From Argyresthia goedartella (taxonomy: Eukaryota > Arthropoda > Insecta > Lepidoptera > Argyresthiidae): DNA of 64,000 nucleotides. The translations under genes were made by a program, and so were the position numbers. The stretch lies in assembly GCA_949825045.1 (NCBI GenBank), contig OX463824.1:30040001-30104000 (forward strand), given 5' to 3'. Under the pieces are notes generated by a model, which had not been told where the DNA came from, did not search any database, and saw nothing but the letters and a program-made list of their open reading frames with translations. Shown one piece after another: positions 11,411 to 22,233 of this stretch (position 1 is its first letter; each line of letters opens with the position of its first letter).

Positions 11411-11714
11411 AAAATAAGAACAATGATAACGATTTTTGCAGGATGTCCTTAAACCCAATGTGACAACCTTAGATTACCTACCAATATATAATACCCTAAC
11501 ATTTCAACGTAGAAAATCCACTCCATCCAAAGACTCTATTGATAAGCGATTCAACAGAATCTAGAATCGGCATCAAGTAGCCGATTTACGATTTGGGCAG
11601 CTTATTATGAGGATAGAGATCCTACGAGTCCTACGACCAAGGAGGATTTAGAATGGATGGATACGCCCTCTTTGCAAAGTCAAGTATTTTAGATAAAGAT
11701 TTTGTAACACTCTT

Positions 11715-12420
11715 GGTCTTTCAAAGGTTTCTTCATGGCTAGATGCTTACCTCCTTACTTTAAATACTAAGAAAAACGAACTAGATATGCTTTTCAAATC
11801 ATATGACAACACAACCTTCACTAAAATAACAATTACAAAATATTTAGGTATTATTTCAGATAAGCGACTCTCTTGGCATTACCATACGGAATTAATAATG
11901 AACCGAATTAGGAAACTAATTAGGACTTTTAAAACACTTAGATAAGTTGCTTCAAAAAATCTTATTTTACAAATCTACACCTCTTAAGCGCAATCGGTAT
12001 TAAGTTATTGTATTCCAGTGTGGGGAGGATGAACTAAAACAAAGAACCTGGAGCTAGAAAGGGCACAAAGAGCGTTGCTGAAAACAATTTTCTTTAAACC
12101 CTACCGCTTCCCTACTGACACTCTGTGCTCCCTTAGTGATGTTCTTTCGGTGAGAAGGCTATACATTCTGCACGCTATTCTTAGGTGACAAAAATCCCTC
12201 TCCTATGACCCGTGCTACTTAAATAAAAGAAGAAAATACACCATAACTCCTTCTGTCAACATCAAAACAGCCCTTGCTGGTAGACAGTACAAATCGCTAT
12301 CAACTCATTTGTACAACTGAGTTCACAAACACATTGACATCTACCCAAAAACGTATCGTGATTGTATAACACATGTGACTATTTAGCTAAAAACTAAAAC
12401 CTATAACCAAACTGAGTCTT
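11715..12420 (+). pseudogene. decayed LINE reverse transcriptase C-terminus
   Basis: One reading frame, interrupted by at least five stops, gives a clear LINE thumb and C-terminal region: VSSWLDAYLLTLNTKKNEL, KYLGIISDKRLSWHYH, SYCIPVWGG, LERAQRALLKTIF. These are conserved after the catalytic YADD of jockey/CR1-type elements. The catalytic part is absent. It is an old, 5'-truncated copy, followed by a CA-rich microsatellite. Confidence 0.8.
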
Positions 12421-12443
12421 TAATACAAAGAACCTTTTTAATA

Positions 12444-12503
12444 CTACACACACACACACAGACACACACACCCTCAAACATATACATACACACACACACA
12501 AAC

Positions 12504-12534
<31 letters not shown>

Positions 12535-12572
12535 AACAAACACACGTACATACACAAATACACACGCACGTT
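12444..12572. repeat. CA-rich microsatellite
   Basis: Runs of CA interrupted by CAGA, CAAA and TACATA blocks, directly behind the decayed LINE fragment, possibly grown from its 3' tail. Confidence 0.85.
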
Positions 12573-12692
12573 GTCATAATCTTTTAACATTACAGTATAT
12601 TCTTTGAATTATAGATATTTTTAAAGCAAAACAAATACTAGGTTTATTCACAATAACTTAATTCCTGCCTTGTAACGAAAGTGCGAGACCTT

Positions 12693-12730
12693 CTAGCACA
12701 GGTATTTAAATAGTTAAATACCTGTGCTAG
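12693..12730. repeat. 17-bp perfect inverted repeat
   Basis: CTAGCACAGGTATTTAA (12693-12709) and its exact complement at 12714-12730 with a 4-base loop. The pairing extends imperfectly to GAGACC/GGTCTC at 12685 and 12738. No poly-T or gene context that would mark it as a terminator. Confidence 0.8.
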
Positions 12731-13002
12731 TTGTGGAGGTCTCATCAAATTGTTTGTTAAGTTAAGTTTAGTTGAAGTAATAAACATTTTTCTTTTTCAT
12801 TTTCATTTTCACTCTAGAAACTCCTTCGTCGTTCGCTTACCCTGGCTCTGCTGGCCGAAAAAGCATAATTTTGACATAAAAATGTAAGAAAGTTATGTAC
12901 TATATTTATAATTTCCAGTATACCAATAATAAAAATTAAAGTTGAAATTGAAAAAAAATGTACTGTTGCTGACGTCTGTCAATTACAGTTTTTAAAATCA
13001 TG

Positions 13003-14841
13003 TTAACCCTTAAATGCATGTTTTTTTTTTCTTTTTTAATAAATAAATTTAGTTGTATTTTGGGTTCTAGAATATGGTAAAAATAATAAAAAAAATCTTT
13101 AAAGCAATTTATAATATATTTTTGACCAAAAACAGGTTGGTGAAAATTTACATCATTATGTTATTAGATCTAATTAGCTTAGTACTAAGTTATTTACAGT
13201 GACAAATTTTAGTCTGAGTGGTAATTTAGAAAGCAATTATTGTTTTTATTGAGACACAAATTAACAGTGCACTTAGAACACTGAATGGTAGAATATCCCT
13301 TACATTTAGGCATTTTGCATCGTAGGGATCCACCTACTACAGGCCAATGATCATGCCCATCCCTGCGAACTTCCTTTGGTGGGGCCACTGCTACTGCACT
13401 TCTTTTCTTTTTTGCTTGAATCTCATTTTCTATCAGATTAGTACTTGGACGACCCCTCTTGCTTTCATTTGGTCCCATATTACAAAGAACAAAGGCCAAC
13501 TCATTTCTGAATGCACCTAAGTTTATAATATCTTTTTTAGGTGTATTCTTCGCAATCAAATTTTTCTTATATATGATCCAAGCATTTATGACAGCCAGAT
13601 CCAATAAGTGAAAAAATATTCGCAAATACCATTTTCTAGACTTCAGCTTGATTCGATATCTGCCTAGGAAGCTGTCCATGAGATCTACTCCGCCCATATG
13701 GGCATTGTATTCACTTATAACTTTTGGTAATGGTATTTCCACCTTCTCTTTTTTTCCTTTGTCATATCGGGATACATTGCTCAAAGGTAAAGCCCCAACA
13801 TAGGACGACAATAATGTAACAATTTTGTTGTCCTTCCATGCTACAACACTCAACTTCAGATCCCTTACAGTGTAAGTAGTTAGCTTTTCAGGATTCTTTT
13901 GGGTAACATAAAGATTGGTTTGTTCGACTATGTTCTGCATGAAGTTTTCATTAAAAAAGTAGCTGAAGCATGCATATGGACTATCTAGCTGTGATAATTC
14001 TGGTCCAAAGTCAGAGTTACCTTTGAAAGTGACTTTAGACTCGTGAAACTCCATATTTCTTTTCTTCCATATCAACTTTCTTTTGTCTAGTAATCCTGCA
14101 AACACATTACCCGTTGGGATCAGATTAGGTTCCAGTGCCGGATGATCTGGCAGTTCATCTTCAACTAGAGGTGGATCATCTTCATCATCTTGAGAATCTT
14201 CTCCGTTTTCTTCTTCTAAGACATCCCCAAGTAACATCTCTCCATCGTGAATTTGTTCCAACCTTTCCTCTTCGTTATCAGAAATTTCTAAGTCATCTTC
14301 CGACATCCATCCACCTTCTAAAGCTGCTAAATATTGTTCTATGTCTTTTTCTTTCATGTTTAATATTTAATACAGCCCTGAAAACAAAAAGAAACCAATC
14401 AAAACTTACATTTATTCACATTTGATGTTTCATGCTAGATGAGTGATCGTCATAACATAATGATGTAAATTTACATCAAACAATTGTCAGTATTTTTTTA
14501 ATATTTATCTTGTTTTTTTTACCATTATAAAAGTGTATATCGAAAGACTAACCTTGAATCTCTCCAGATGTGTATTTTCGTATCAATATATTAGAAATTA
14601 TCAGCAAAAACTCGATTGACAAAATCACCAACGTACACGAAACCAAAATTATGCAGCCGCGTGAACTTTTTGTTGTCGTTTCTGACAGATGACGTTTTTT
14701 TTTTTTGTGGCTGCGTTCCGAAAGGTTAGTTTATCCTTCTTAAATGTTACTACACCCAAAAATGTACAGCCCCGTATCCTATGGTAGGTGTTCTGCCCTG
14801 CGAAGTGGGTTGATGGAAATTTCCATCAAGATGCATTTAAG
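13003..14841 (-). mobile_element. piggyBac-family element, internally deleted
   Basis: The left end has the piggyBac-style TTAA followed by CCCTTAAATGCATG. At the right end, ATGCATTTAAG (14831-14841) is the inverse of that start, but the closing GGGTTAA is not visible, so the right terminus looks mutated or clipped. Inside lies a perfect 21-bp inverted pair (13144-13164 and 14452-14472). The transposase frame lies between these inner repeats. Confidence 0.7.
13209..14357 (-). CDS. piggyBac transposase-like protein lacking the central catalytic part
   Basis: Open frame of 382 codons starting at an ATG at 14355-14357. Residues 1-75 are acidic (EEERLEQ, EDSQDDEDD), as in many piggyBac transposases. 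Next is the N-terminal transposase domain (SQLDSPYACFSYFFNENFM), then the C-terminal half (YNAHMGGVDLMDSFLGRY, WYLRIFFHLLDLAVINAW), and a Cys-rich C-terminus (CKMPKCKGY, CSKCTVNLC). Related transposases are about 550-600 residues; here roughly 200 residues around the join near residue 160 (QKNPEKL to TTYTVRDL) are missing, which removes the first two of the three catalytic Asp. The third, in GGVDLMD, remains. The deletion kept the frame. The product could at most bind DNA or partners; domestication or repressor function is only speculation. Confidence 0.85.
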   Translation of the reverse strand: MKEKDIEQYLAALEGGWMSEDDLEISDNEEERLEQIHDGEMLLGDVLEEENGEDSQDDEDDPPLVEDELPDHPALEPNLIPTGNVFAGLLDKRKLIWKKRNMEFHESKVTFKGNSDFGPELSQLDSPYACFSYFFNENFMQNIVEQTNLYVTQKNPEKLTTYTVRDLKLSVVAWKDNKIVTLLSSYVGALPLSNVSRYDKGKKEKVEIPLPKVISEYNAHMGGVDLMDSFLGRYRIKLKSRKWYLRIFFHLLDLAVINAWIIYKKNLIAKNTPKKDIINLGAFRNELAFVLCNMGPNESKRGRPSTNLIENEIQAKKKRSAVAVAPPKEVRRDGHDHWPVVGGSLRCKMPKCKGYSTIQCSKCTVNLCLNKNNNCFLNYHSD

Positions 14842-15894
14842 TCTCCTTTGATTGACCCTTTTCAAAGAACGCCGACACTCACAAAAAAGCCGCATCGAGC
14901 GTACACCGCAAGTAAATCTGCTTATTGGTATTAAAGCGCATAGTAAAAGGTTGTGTTTGTGTTGACTCTGCTACGTGTTCAGAAAATGATTTTTCGTCCT
15001 TGGTTCATTAAAATTCCCTTTGCTACCGTACTTATGAGTATTATTTGAATTCGTATTTTATGTTAACAACCACAATCACGTGCGGGTGTTCCATGCGGGC
15101 GCGACGCAGTGCTTTCTCAGAGCAAAGCAGAGCCTACAACCATATATATCATAAACACATACATATATAAAGCCCAAAAGGGCAAATTGCAGGAAGAAAG
15201 CCTTCAGCATATACCGAAGCACAGTTATATCGATTATCGATAACTGTCACACAACACAACAAAGGGGGTTGATTTTACTCCGTATAGCACACGAGCTGAT
15301 GCCCGCTCAATGTGTAGGGACCCGGACATAGCAGGGAGGTCTGACTCCTGGGCTGGGTAATTCCATTTTTTTCCCCTCCGAAAAAAAAGAAAAATGGTAA
15401 GGCTTTTTTTGTAAGCGATTCCATTCCATAATAAAGTTGCACCATGATACAAGTCCCACACATCACACATTGTCTGCAGGAAATCTAGTAAATACTTTTT
15501 AAATATTTAAACAAACATCAGGAGGATATCTTGTGGTATTTAAAAGTAGTATAAGTAGACATCTAGAAGATGACTCTATGTCTGCCTTCTAAATGTCTTC
15601 TAAACACAAACTCAAATGTTTTATTCTAAGTAGGCAAAAATAATGCACTTTTACAAGTTAAGACACTCATACATGCAGAAAAATAAAAAATTAATCAAAT
15701 ATGATTCACTAAACTAATGAGTAACTTATGATTGATTATGGTTTTAGTTTGGAAAAGGAAATTTTCCTTTCATATGGTGATTCATGGCTGAATCTCGCAC
15801 AGGCAAAGGAAACTCCATTAGCTCTACCACTGCTTCGGAAATACGCCTGTCAGAGAAGATACTACCAGCACCAAGAAACTCCTTGGGGATGTCT
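14842..15894. other. no gene seen
   Basis: AT-rich intergenic DNA. Small features: an imperfect palindrome around ATCGATTATCGAT at 15222-15246 and poly-A/poly-T runs near 15365-15415. Short open frames on the minus strand at 15234-15470 have no recognisable domain. Confidence 0.5.
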
Positions 15895-16248
15895 TTTTAG
15901 GGTTCCGTACCCGAAGGGTTCCAAACGGGACCCTATTACTAAGACTTCGCTGTCCGTCCGTCCGTCCGTCCGTCCGTCTGTCACCAGGCTGTATCTCAAG
16001 AACCTAGCTAGCTAGAGAGTTGAAATTTTCACAGATTATGTATTCCCATACAACAATACCACATACAAACTTATGGATGCACCTGGTTACGTACATGGAG
16101 TGTGAAAGTAACCGCACCAATAACTTTGTAAACAATATTTTGCTGTGTAAAATCCAAACTATTCACTCCACACCATCGCTTCCATTGAACGGTGGTACGG
16201 AACCCTTCGTGCGCGATTTAGACTCGCACTTGACCGTTATTTTTTTTA
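15895..16248 (+). repeat. dispersed repeat family A, internally shortened copy
   Basis: Begins AGGGTTCCGTACCC, holds a (GTCC)n run at 15952-15978, and ends GGTACGGAACCCTTCG...ACTTGACCG. The AGGGTTCCGTACC start and GGTACGGAACCCT end are mutual inverses. The antisense copy at 43712-44127 is longer and very similar. Short open frames within it are repeat translations. Confidence 0.85.
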
Positions 16249-17660
16249 ATTTTCGTCATTTTGTCATATGGGATAATGTACAATATAAACATAATTTAAT
16301 CTAATGATAATATCATGAAATCGTATTTATAAGTACCGATAAGATGTCTCAAAATAACATCTTTATAAAAGAAAGAAATATGAACTAACAAAAGCTGGTA
16401 TGAACATAACTTATGAGAAACCAGTCTGGACGAGTCCCCCCAAGCAGCACCCGTTCACGAGTATGACTCGTGCACCAGCCATCACCCCCCTTACCATATT
16501 TGAGGGAGGGGAGCAACCCGCTACACAGAGAAGAAGCAAAGACATTATAGTGAGCATGACCATAAACTCTGGTTTCTTGGTAACAGACTTGTATTCTACG
16601 TTAATACTAATAAATGGTAATGAGTCGCCTCACACAGCACTTTTGTACATTTAATTTTATTACCAGACTATTAAATTACATTATTGCATTTGTAAAAGTT
16701 ACGTTAATTATAATTATCATTGTCATGGAGTTTGGGGCGTTGAGGCCATGTATTTTTGTCTTTAATATAGTCATTAATAGTGTAAGAGGCTTTCTTTATA
16801 AGATTATCCTTAATATTTTTTTAAACGTTTGCATGTAATTAATCACTTCCCTCTGGTAACTTATAATAAAAGCGTATACACTTCCCCATAAACATGCAAT
16901 GAAATATATGTAAACATACCTGATTAAACTCGCCCATCAGAAGAAATAAAGTAGTACATGCCAAACATTGATAGTTGAACTTAAACTTGGTTCTAGACAA
17001 AATGTTTTAGCTTAAGTTCTGGCGGCTGAGGTGAGGGGCGCCGCATTTGCCTGTCATCTGGCGGGGTAGCGGAACTGGCAGGGTAGCGGGCGGCGAGGAA
17101 AAGCAACGGGCCGTCTGGCGACGGTAAAAATAAAGTGTTTTTCGAATTTAATGAAAAACGAAAAAAAGCTTATTGATATAATTAAAGGATTGATAAGGAA
17201 GGAGCTTTAAAAGAGGAAAAATTAAGTATAAAAATTATGAGAAAAATCTGTAATTTTATATCAAAATGAATTTATTGCCTTTTTATTAAAGACTATGTTC
17301 AGGAGTTTTTTACGATCGAGGCAAAGTAATCCCATCATGTAACAACACAGTATTTAAACTTGATTATCTCATTGTGAATAACATAAAAAAAAATATAAAT
17401 AAAAACCGATGAATTTAGGAGTTCTTTTTTGCGCCATTGTGCTCTTAAGTAGTTTTGTGTGATCTTGGGCCTTAGGTATTGCGCTCGTGAACCGAGTAAT
17501 ACCGCAATTCGGAAACAGCGCCACTAGTTGCGATTAGGTGATGAACTATTTTGCCGATGCGGTGGCATATCAATCGATGATCAATCACAAAACATTTACG
17601 CAGAGTAAATAAAACCTGTCATCAGTTCAATTCTAAGACATGTACTGATTCTCTGTTTTG
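16249..17660. other. no gene seen
   Basis: Mostly AT-rich. A GC-rich patch stands out at 17020-17125 (repeated GGCGGGGTAGCGG-type blocks), with no open frame or domain that I recognise. Confidence 0.5.
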
Positions 17661-17690
17661 ATCCTGTGTATGTTTATACATACACAGGAT
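17661..17690. repeat. 13-bp perfect inverted repeat at RTE 3' boundary
   Basis: ATCCTGTGTATGT (17661-17673) and its complement (17678-17690) around a 4-base loop, immediately beside the 3' end of the antisense RTE remnant. Confidence 0.75.
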
Positions 17691-17694
17691 GTTT

Positions 17695-18895
17695 TTGTTT
17701 AGGTATCACCATATTCAGCCCACATCGACTCACTGCTGGGCATAGACCTTTTCTCTAAAGCGCCAATCTCTCCGGTCCTGCGCCAATCGCACCCAGTGGG
17801 GTCCCGATGACTTGATGATATCGTTGGACCATCGAAGTGGTAGTCTGCCCACTGGATTTTTCGCTCCCCGTGGCCACCAGTCTGTAACTGCTTTAGTCGA
17901 CCGTTCGTCTTCCCGTCTAGCTAAGTATTCCGCCCATTTCCACTTCAATCTCGTCATCCGTTTGTCTACATCTGCGACCTTCGTTTTCCGTCGAATTTCG
18001 ACGTTTGGCACACGGTCAACGAAATAAATACCCAACAAGGAACGCTCACTCGCTCTTTGTGCAAATTTTATAATATGCACATTATGCTTTGTAAGCGTTC
18101 ATGTTTCGGCTCCATAAGTGAGGATGTGCAAGACACTTTGGTTATCTTGGTCTTTAGGCATTATGAGAGTGAGGATTTGAAGACATCACTTAGTTTCCCG
18201 AAAGCATCCCACCTTAATCCGACGCGTTTTTCAATCTCCGTATAGTATAGGTGATGGTGCTCAAGAAAATTAACCAAGGTTTGCCCTCGGGGATTTCGCC
18301 TACCCAGTCCATACTGTCCGACCGACGCTTCCTGTTCTGCTTGGGGTCCTACTTTGGCGTTGAAATCACCCATCACTAGTATAGTAGCATGGGTAAAGAA
18401 GGGCTCTATGTTTTCATCTTCTTGACGGTCTGATGTAGAGGCATACACTTGTACGACTTTGCTCGCATATGTCTTACTCAGCGTCAGATTAACATAACAT
18501 ACTCGTGGAGACACACTCGTTATGTTTTGGACTGCCGAATAGAGACTCTTGTGGATCAAAAAGCCGACGCCACCATATGTAGAGTCATCGTGGCCTCTGT
18601 GGTAAAGCAGATGACCAGATGCTAGGCGTGTTAGGTCTTCGCCTTGCCTCCTTACTTCAGAAAGTCCTATCAGATACCAGTTGATATGTTCGACTTCTTT
18701 AAGCAATTCGAGAAGCCTATCGTCTGTACTCAAAGTCCTTGTGTTGTAGGTAGCGAGGGCCATTGTATGTTGGCAGCCGGATCTCTGCCGGGGATTCATA
18801 GCATCCTCTGCCCCGCCGTAACCTGAGCCACTGCCGTAGCTAGGGATAGCGGGGCTGCCAGGGACGGAGGGCCGGGGCTGAATTGCGCTACTCAT
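17695..18895 (-). pseudogene. RTE-clade LINE with endonuclease joined to RT C-terminus
   Basis: Minus strand. From 18895 down: apurinic-type endonuclease (ALATYNTRTL, LIGLSEVRR, GGVGFLIHK, ILVMGDFNAKVG). Near 18235 the frame changes without a break into EIEKRVGLRWDAFGKLSDVF, which in RTE elements lies far downstream, after the RT catalytic core. The whole palm (YADD region) is therefore missing. The tail continues with one frameshift near 18160 and a Trp-to-stop change in TYGAETW (18100 region), then KFAQRASERSLLG and LKWKWAEYLARR to 17730. The junction at first preserves frame, so the 18161-18895 ORF of 244 codons is chimeric. Inactive. Confidence 0.88.
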
Positions 18896-19138
18896 GTTTG
18901 AGAAGGATTTTGGCCATAAAACGCCACGTGGGCCAGTGCGTCTTGGCGAGTCTTCCTGTCATGTTGGCCTATTGCACCCGAGACCATAAAGAGTCAAGTG
19001 CAATAGTTACCGGTAGGGACCACGAGGAGGTGTGAACTCGGAATTGAAGCTACTGATCAGTCACCATGAGATAGCAGTACTGAGTACAATCATTTCCCAG
19101 TGGGTGCTCAGCAGCACATTTTCCCTACCTATTATTTG
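18896..19138 (-). other. probable RTE 5' flank/UTR
   Basis: Sequence upstream of the RTE endonuclease, less AT-rich than its surroundings and ending where the mariner begins. It may be the RTE 5' UTR; no domain can be read. Confidence 0.4.
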
Positions 19139-19142
19139 TATA

Positions 19143-19171
19143 TACATAGTCAGGTCATAAGTTCTGTCACA
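19143..19171 (+). repeat. mariner left terminal inverted repeat with TA
   Basis: 29 bp matching the complement of 20427-20455 at every base by eye. Confidence 0.93.
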
Positions 19172-20453
19172 CAATAAAAACTTTTGAATTTAGAAAGCTG
19201 GCCACAAAAAAGTTTATTGAATTCGAATTTCGAATTTTTCATGAAAATAAAAATGTGTAATTTTTAGAATTTTCCTCATTTTTAAATATGGAGTGGACAC
19301 TTAAAGAAGACCGTGTCGCATTTATTGCGTTGCATCGTTGCGGTTACGCGCCAATTCAGATTTTCGACTTACTGAAAAATTTGAATGTAACCAAAAGATT
19401 CGTTTATCGTACCATAAAACGATACAATGAAGACTCTAGTGTAGATGACAGGTCAAGAAGTGTTCGCCCTCGCTTTGTTAGGACTCCAGCAGTGATAAAA
19501 GCTGTGAAGGCGCGAATTCAAAGAAATCCCTTACGTAAGCAGAAACTGTTGGCCCTTCAGATGGGGTAAAGCAGGACCACGGTGAAAAGGGTGTTAAATG
19601 AAGACTTAGGGCTTAGGGCATATCGAAGAAAAACAGGACATCGTTTGGACGCTCGTTTAATGGACCTGAGACTGAAGAGATGCCGCGCTTTGTTGAAGCG
19701 GTACGCGGGAAAAAAGCATCGGGAAATTCTGTTTTCGGATGAAAAAATTTTCACCGTGGAAGAGAGCTACAACAAACAAAATGATAAGGTGTACGCACAC
19801 AGCAGTGAAGAAGCGAGCAACCGTATTCCGCGTGTCCAACGAGGTCATTTTCCATCCTCGCTCATGGTTTGGTTAGGAGTCTCTTATTGGGGCTTAACTG
19901 AGGTACATTTTTGTGAGAAAGGCGTAAAAACGAATGCAGTTGTGTATCAAAATACAGTCCTCAAGAACCTTGTGGAACCTGTTTCTCATACCATGTTTAA
20001 TAACAGGCACTGGGTTTTCCAACAAGATTCTGCGCCAGCTCATAGAGCGAAAAGCACACAAGACTGGCTGGCGGCGCGTGAAATCGACTTCATCCGGCAC
20101 GAAGACTGGCCCTCCTCCAGTCCAGATTTGAGTCCGTTAGATTACAAGATATGGCAACACTTGGAGGAAAAGGCCTGCTCAAAGCCTCATCCTGATTTGG
20201 AGTCACTCAAGGCATCCTTGATTAAGGCAGCCGCCGATATTGACATGGACCTCGTTCGTGCTGCGATAGACGACTGGCCGCGCAGAATAAAGGCCTGTAT
20301 TCAAAATCGCGGGAGTCATTTTGAATAAACTTTATTACCATAAGAATCTATATTTTATAGAGTTGATTTTGCCATATAAATGTTTACATAAATAATAAAC
20401 ATGTCTAAATTATTTCATATTGCACATGTGACAGAACTTATGACCTGACTATG
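19145..20453 (+). mobile_element. maT-type mariner (DD37D), near full length
   Basis: Including the TA target duplication, the ends at 19143-19171 and 20427-20455 form a perfect 29-bp inverted repeat (start TACATAGTCAGGTCATAAG). A single transposase gene sits between them. The size of 1.3 kb and TA flanks fit Tc1/mariner. Perfect ends and a single coding defect mark a fairly recent copy. Confidence 0.95.
19288..20328 (+). pseudogene. maT mariner transposase with one in-frame stop
   Basis: Cut-and-paste transposase, 346 codons from ATG 19288, the usual length for maT proteins. Residues 1-110 hold paired helix-turn-helix DNA-binding motifs (EDRVAFIALHRCGY, KRFVYRTIKRY). TAA at 19567-19569 interrupts codon 94; the same frame continues as SRTTVKRVLNEDLG. 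Catalytic residues are all present: D151 (LFSDEKIF), D247 (FQQDSAPAH) and D285 (DLSPLDYKIW), with 37 residues between the last two, which defines DD37D. Further family marks are SLMVWLGVS and WPSSSPDLSP. Apart from the stop I see no lesion. A product initiated after the stop (ATG 19660) would lack the DNA-binding half. Confidence 0.94.
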
Positions 20454-20455
20454 TA
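20427..20455 (-). repeat. mariner right terminal inverted repeat with TA
   Basis: Exact inverse of 19143-19171; followed by a TA-rich flank. Confidence 0.93.
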
Positions 20456-20930
20456 TATATATATATTGTAGATATGTCTATTCAAAATGAATTCTATTTA
20501 AAGTCCGAGCGTAGATATCTACAAGAAGTTATGAAATAACTTGATTGATTGACTTGAATGATTGACGTCCTAAATCATCTTATTACACATATGAAAATGC
20601 AATAATAATAATGATAAGACACACAAAATAAACAAAATTAAATGTAGTAGCCTAAAAATCGGCAATTTTAAATAAAAAAATTAAAAGTCGAATATCTCGA
20701 AAAGGGTTAAATTTAGGGTAGGGTTTTTCAGAGTGAAATAAGTCAGAAATGATGGGTACTCCACGCCCTTAACGGATCTAGCACGACTTTTCCTGTAACC
20801 CTGTATATATATATTTTGTTGATATGTCTATTCAAAATGAATTCTATTAAAAGTCCGAGCGTACATATCTACAAGAAGTTATGAAATAACTCCATGGCAT
20901 GAGGTTCACAATCGCGATGCACCGTGGCGC
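20456..20930. repeat. two 83-bp direct repeats flanking a 265-bp spacer
   Basis: A block with GATATGTCTATTCAAAATG and GTCCGAGCG...ATCTACAAGAAGTTATG occurs at about 20459-20541 and again at about 20808-20891, with few differences. The spacer (ends GGTACTCCACGCCC and CTGTAACCCTGTATA) resembles a dispersed element also hinted at near 38455-38510. This could be an insertion flanked by a duplication or two copies of a longer repeat. Confidence 0.75.
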
Positions 20931-21528
20931 GATTAGGTAATGGTGCGGTTAAGAGATGATTAGGTAATGGTGCGGTTAAGAGATGATTAGGTAATGGTCT
21001 GGTTAAGAGATGATTAGGTAATGGTGCGGTTAAGAGATGATTAGGTAATGGTGCGGTTAAGAGATGATTAGGTAATGGTGCGGTTAAGAGATGATTAGGT
21101 AATGGTGCGGTTAAGAGATGATTAGGTAATGGTGCGGTTAAGAGATGATTAGGTAATGGTGCGGTTAAGAGATGATTAGGTAATGGTGCGGTTAAGAGAT
21201 GATTAGGTAATGGTGCGGTTAAGAGATGATTAGGTAATGGTGCGGTTAAGAGATGATTAGGTAATGGTGCGGTTAAGAGATGATTAGGTAATGGTGCGGT
21301 TAAGAGATGATTAGGTAATGGTGCGGTTAAGAGATGATTAGGTAATGGTGCGGTTAAGAGATGATTAGTTAATGGTGCGGTTAAGAGATGATTAGGTAAT
21401 GGTGCGGTTAAGAGATGATTAGGTAATGGTGCGGTTAAGAGATGATTAGGTAATGGTGCGGTTAAGAGATGATTAGGTAATGGTGCGGTTAAGAGATGAT
21501 TAGGTAATGGTGTGGTTAAGAGATGATT
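20931..21528. repeat. 27-bp minisatellite, about 22 copies
   Basis: Tandem unit of 27 bp (GATTAGGTAATGG + TGCGGTTAAGAGAT). Only three variant units are visible: GGTCTGG near 20996, GATTAGTTAATGG near 21366, and TGTGG in the last unit. High homogeneity points to recent expansion or strong gene conversion. No spacers, so it is not a CRISPR array. Confidence 0.95.
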
Positions 21529-22233
21529 GCAAGACCATCTGCAGATATCTACTAGACATTAGCTACAGGTCTTTGTAATCTTCTATGTAGACCATAACAT
21601 CAATTAAATTAATAAATAAAATTTCAGAGTTTGTTAACTTTCTAACAAAATTTTAATAACCCGCAATGTAAAGCACGCAAGTTACTATCAACACTTGTCG
21701 TACCTGTCACACTGTCACACTATCGACATGCCTTGGACCAAGTAATTCAACGATATGAGTTACGACTATTAGGCAATACGTCTACTACATTTAAGCTGCA
21801 AATTTAGAAAGTTTAATTGTGGAGTTAATTAACATAATTATGATTTACTAATACGTGCAAACGATTGTTAACGGAGTATGTTATTATCAGTTTTAATAAA
21901 TGCCCACAAGCCGGTAACAGACTGTATACTAGATATATATTTTTCCGCATTCTAACCTCAAAAATAGCAACTTCGCCGCTTGATTTTGGGATCTCAGGCG
22001 GAAAAAATATATTTCGAACTCGTTCGAAAAGGCTTCTTTACGAACCTTTGCGAACTCGTAGGAAATCTAGTATAAATCGCGCAACGCATTATGAGCGCTG
22101 GGCGGGAATTACTGCGCATATGTAGAGGTACCTATTGAAAAGTGACTACTGCGCATTCAAGGCCACCGCTCATAAAGTGTCGCGCGACGCCGTGTATTTT
22201 TATGTATATTATGGGGTATACATTAGCAGTCCA
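21529..22233. other. no gene seen
   Basis: AT-rich to mixed composition. An open frame at 21865-22125 has no recognisable domain. Confidence 0.5.

Noticed and set aside
16020..16304. 95-codon open frame
   Set aside because: It lies in repeat family A; the same peptide, slightly changed, is read from the antisense copy at 43605-43877. No domain.
17020..17125. GC-rich patch as a possible promoter island
   Set aside because: Only about 100 bp, no adjacent open frame on either strand, no recognisable core promoter.
20931..21528. CRISPR-like or telomere-like array
   Set aside because: Units are contiguous with no unique spacers, and the TTAGG motif occurs only once per 27 bp.
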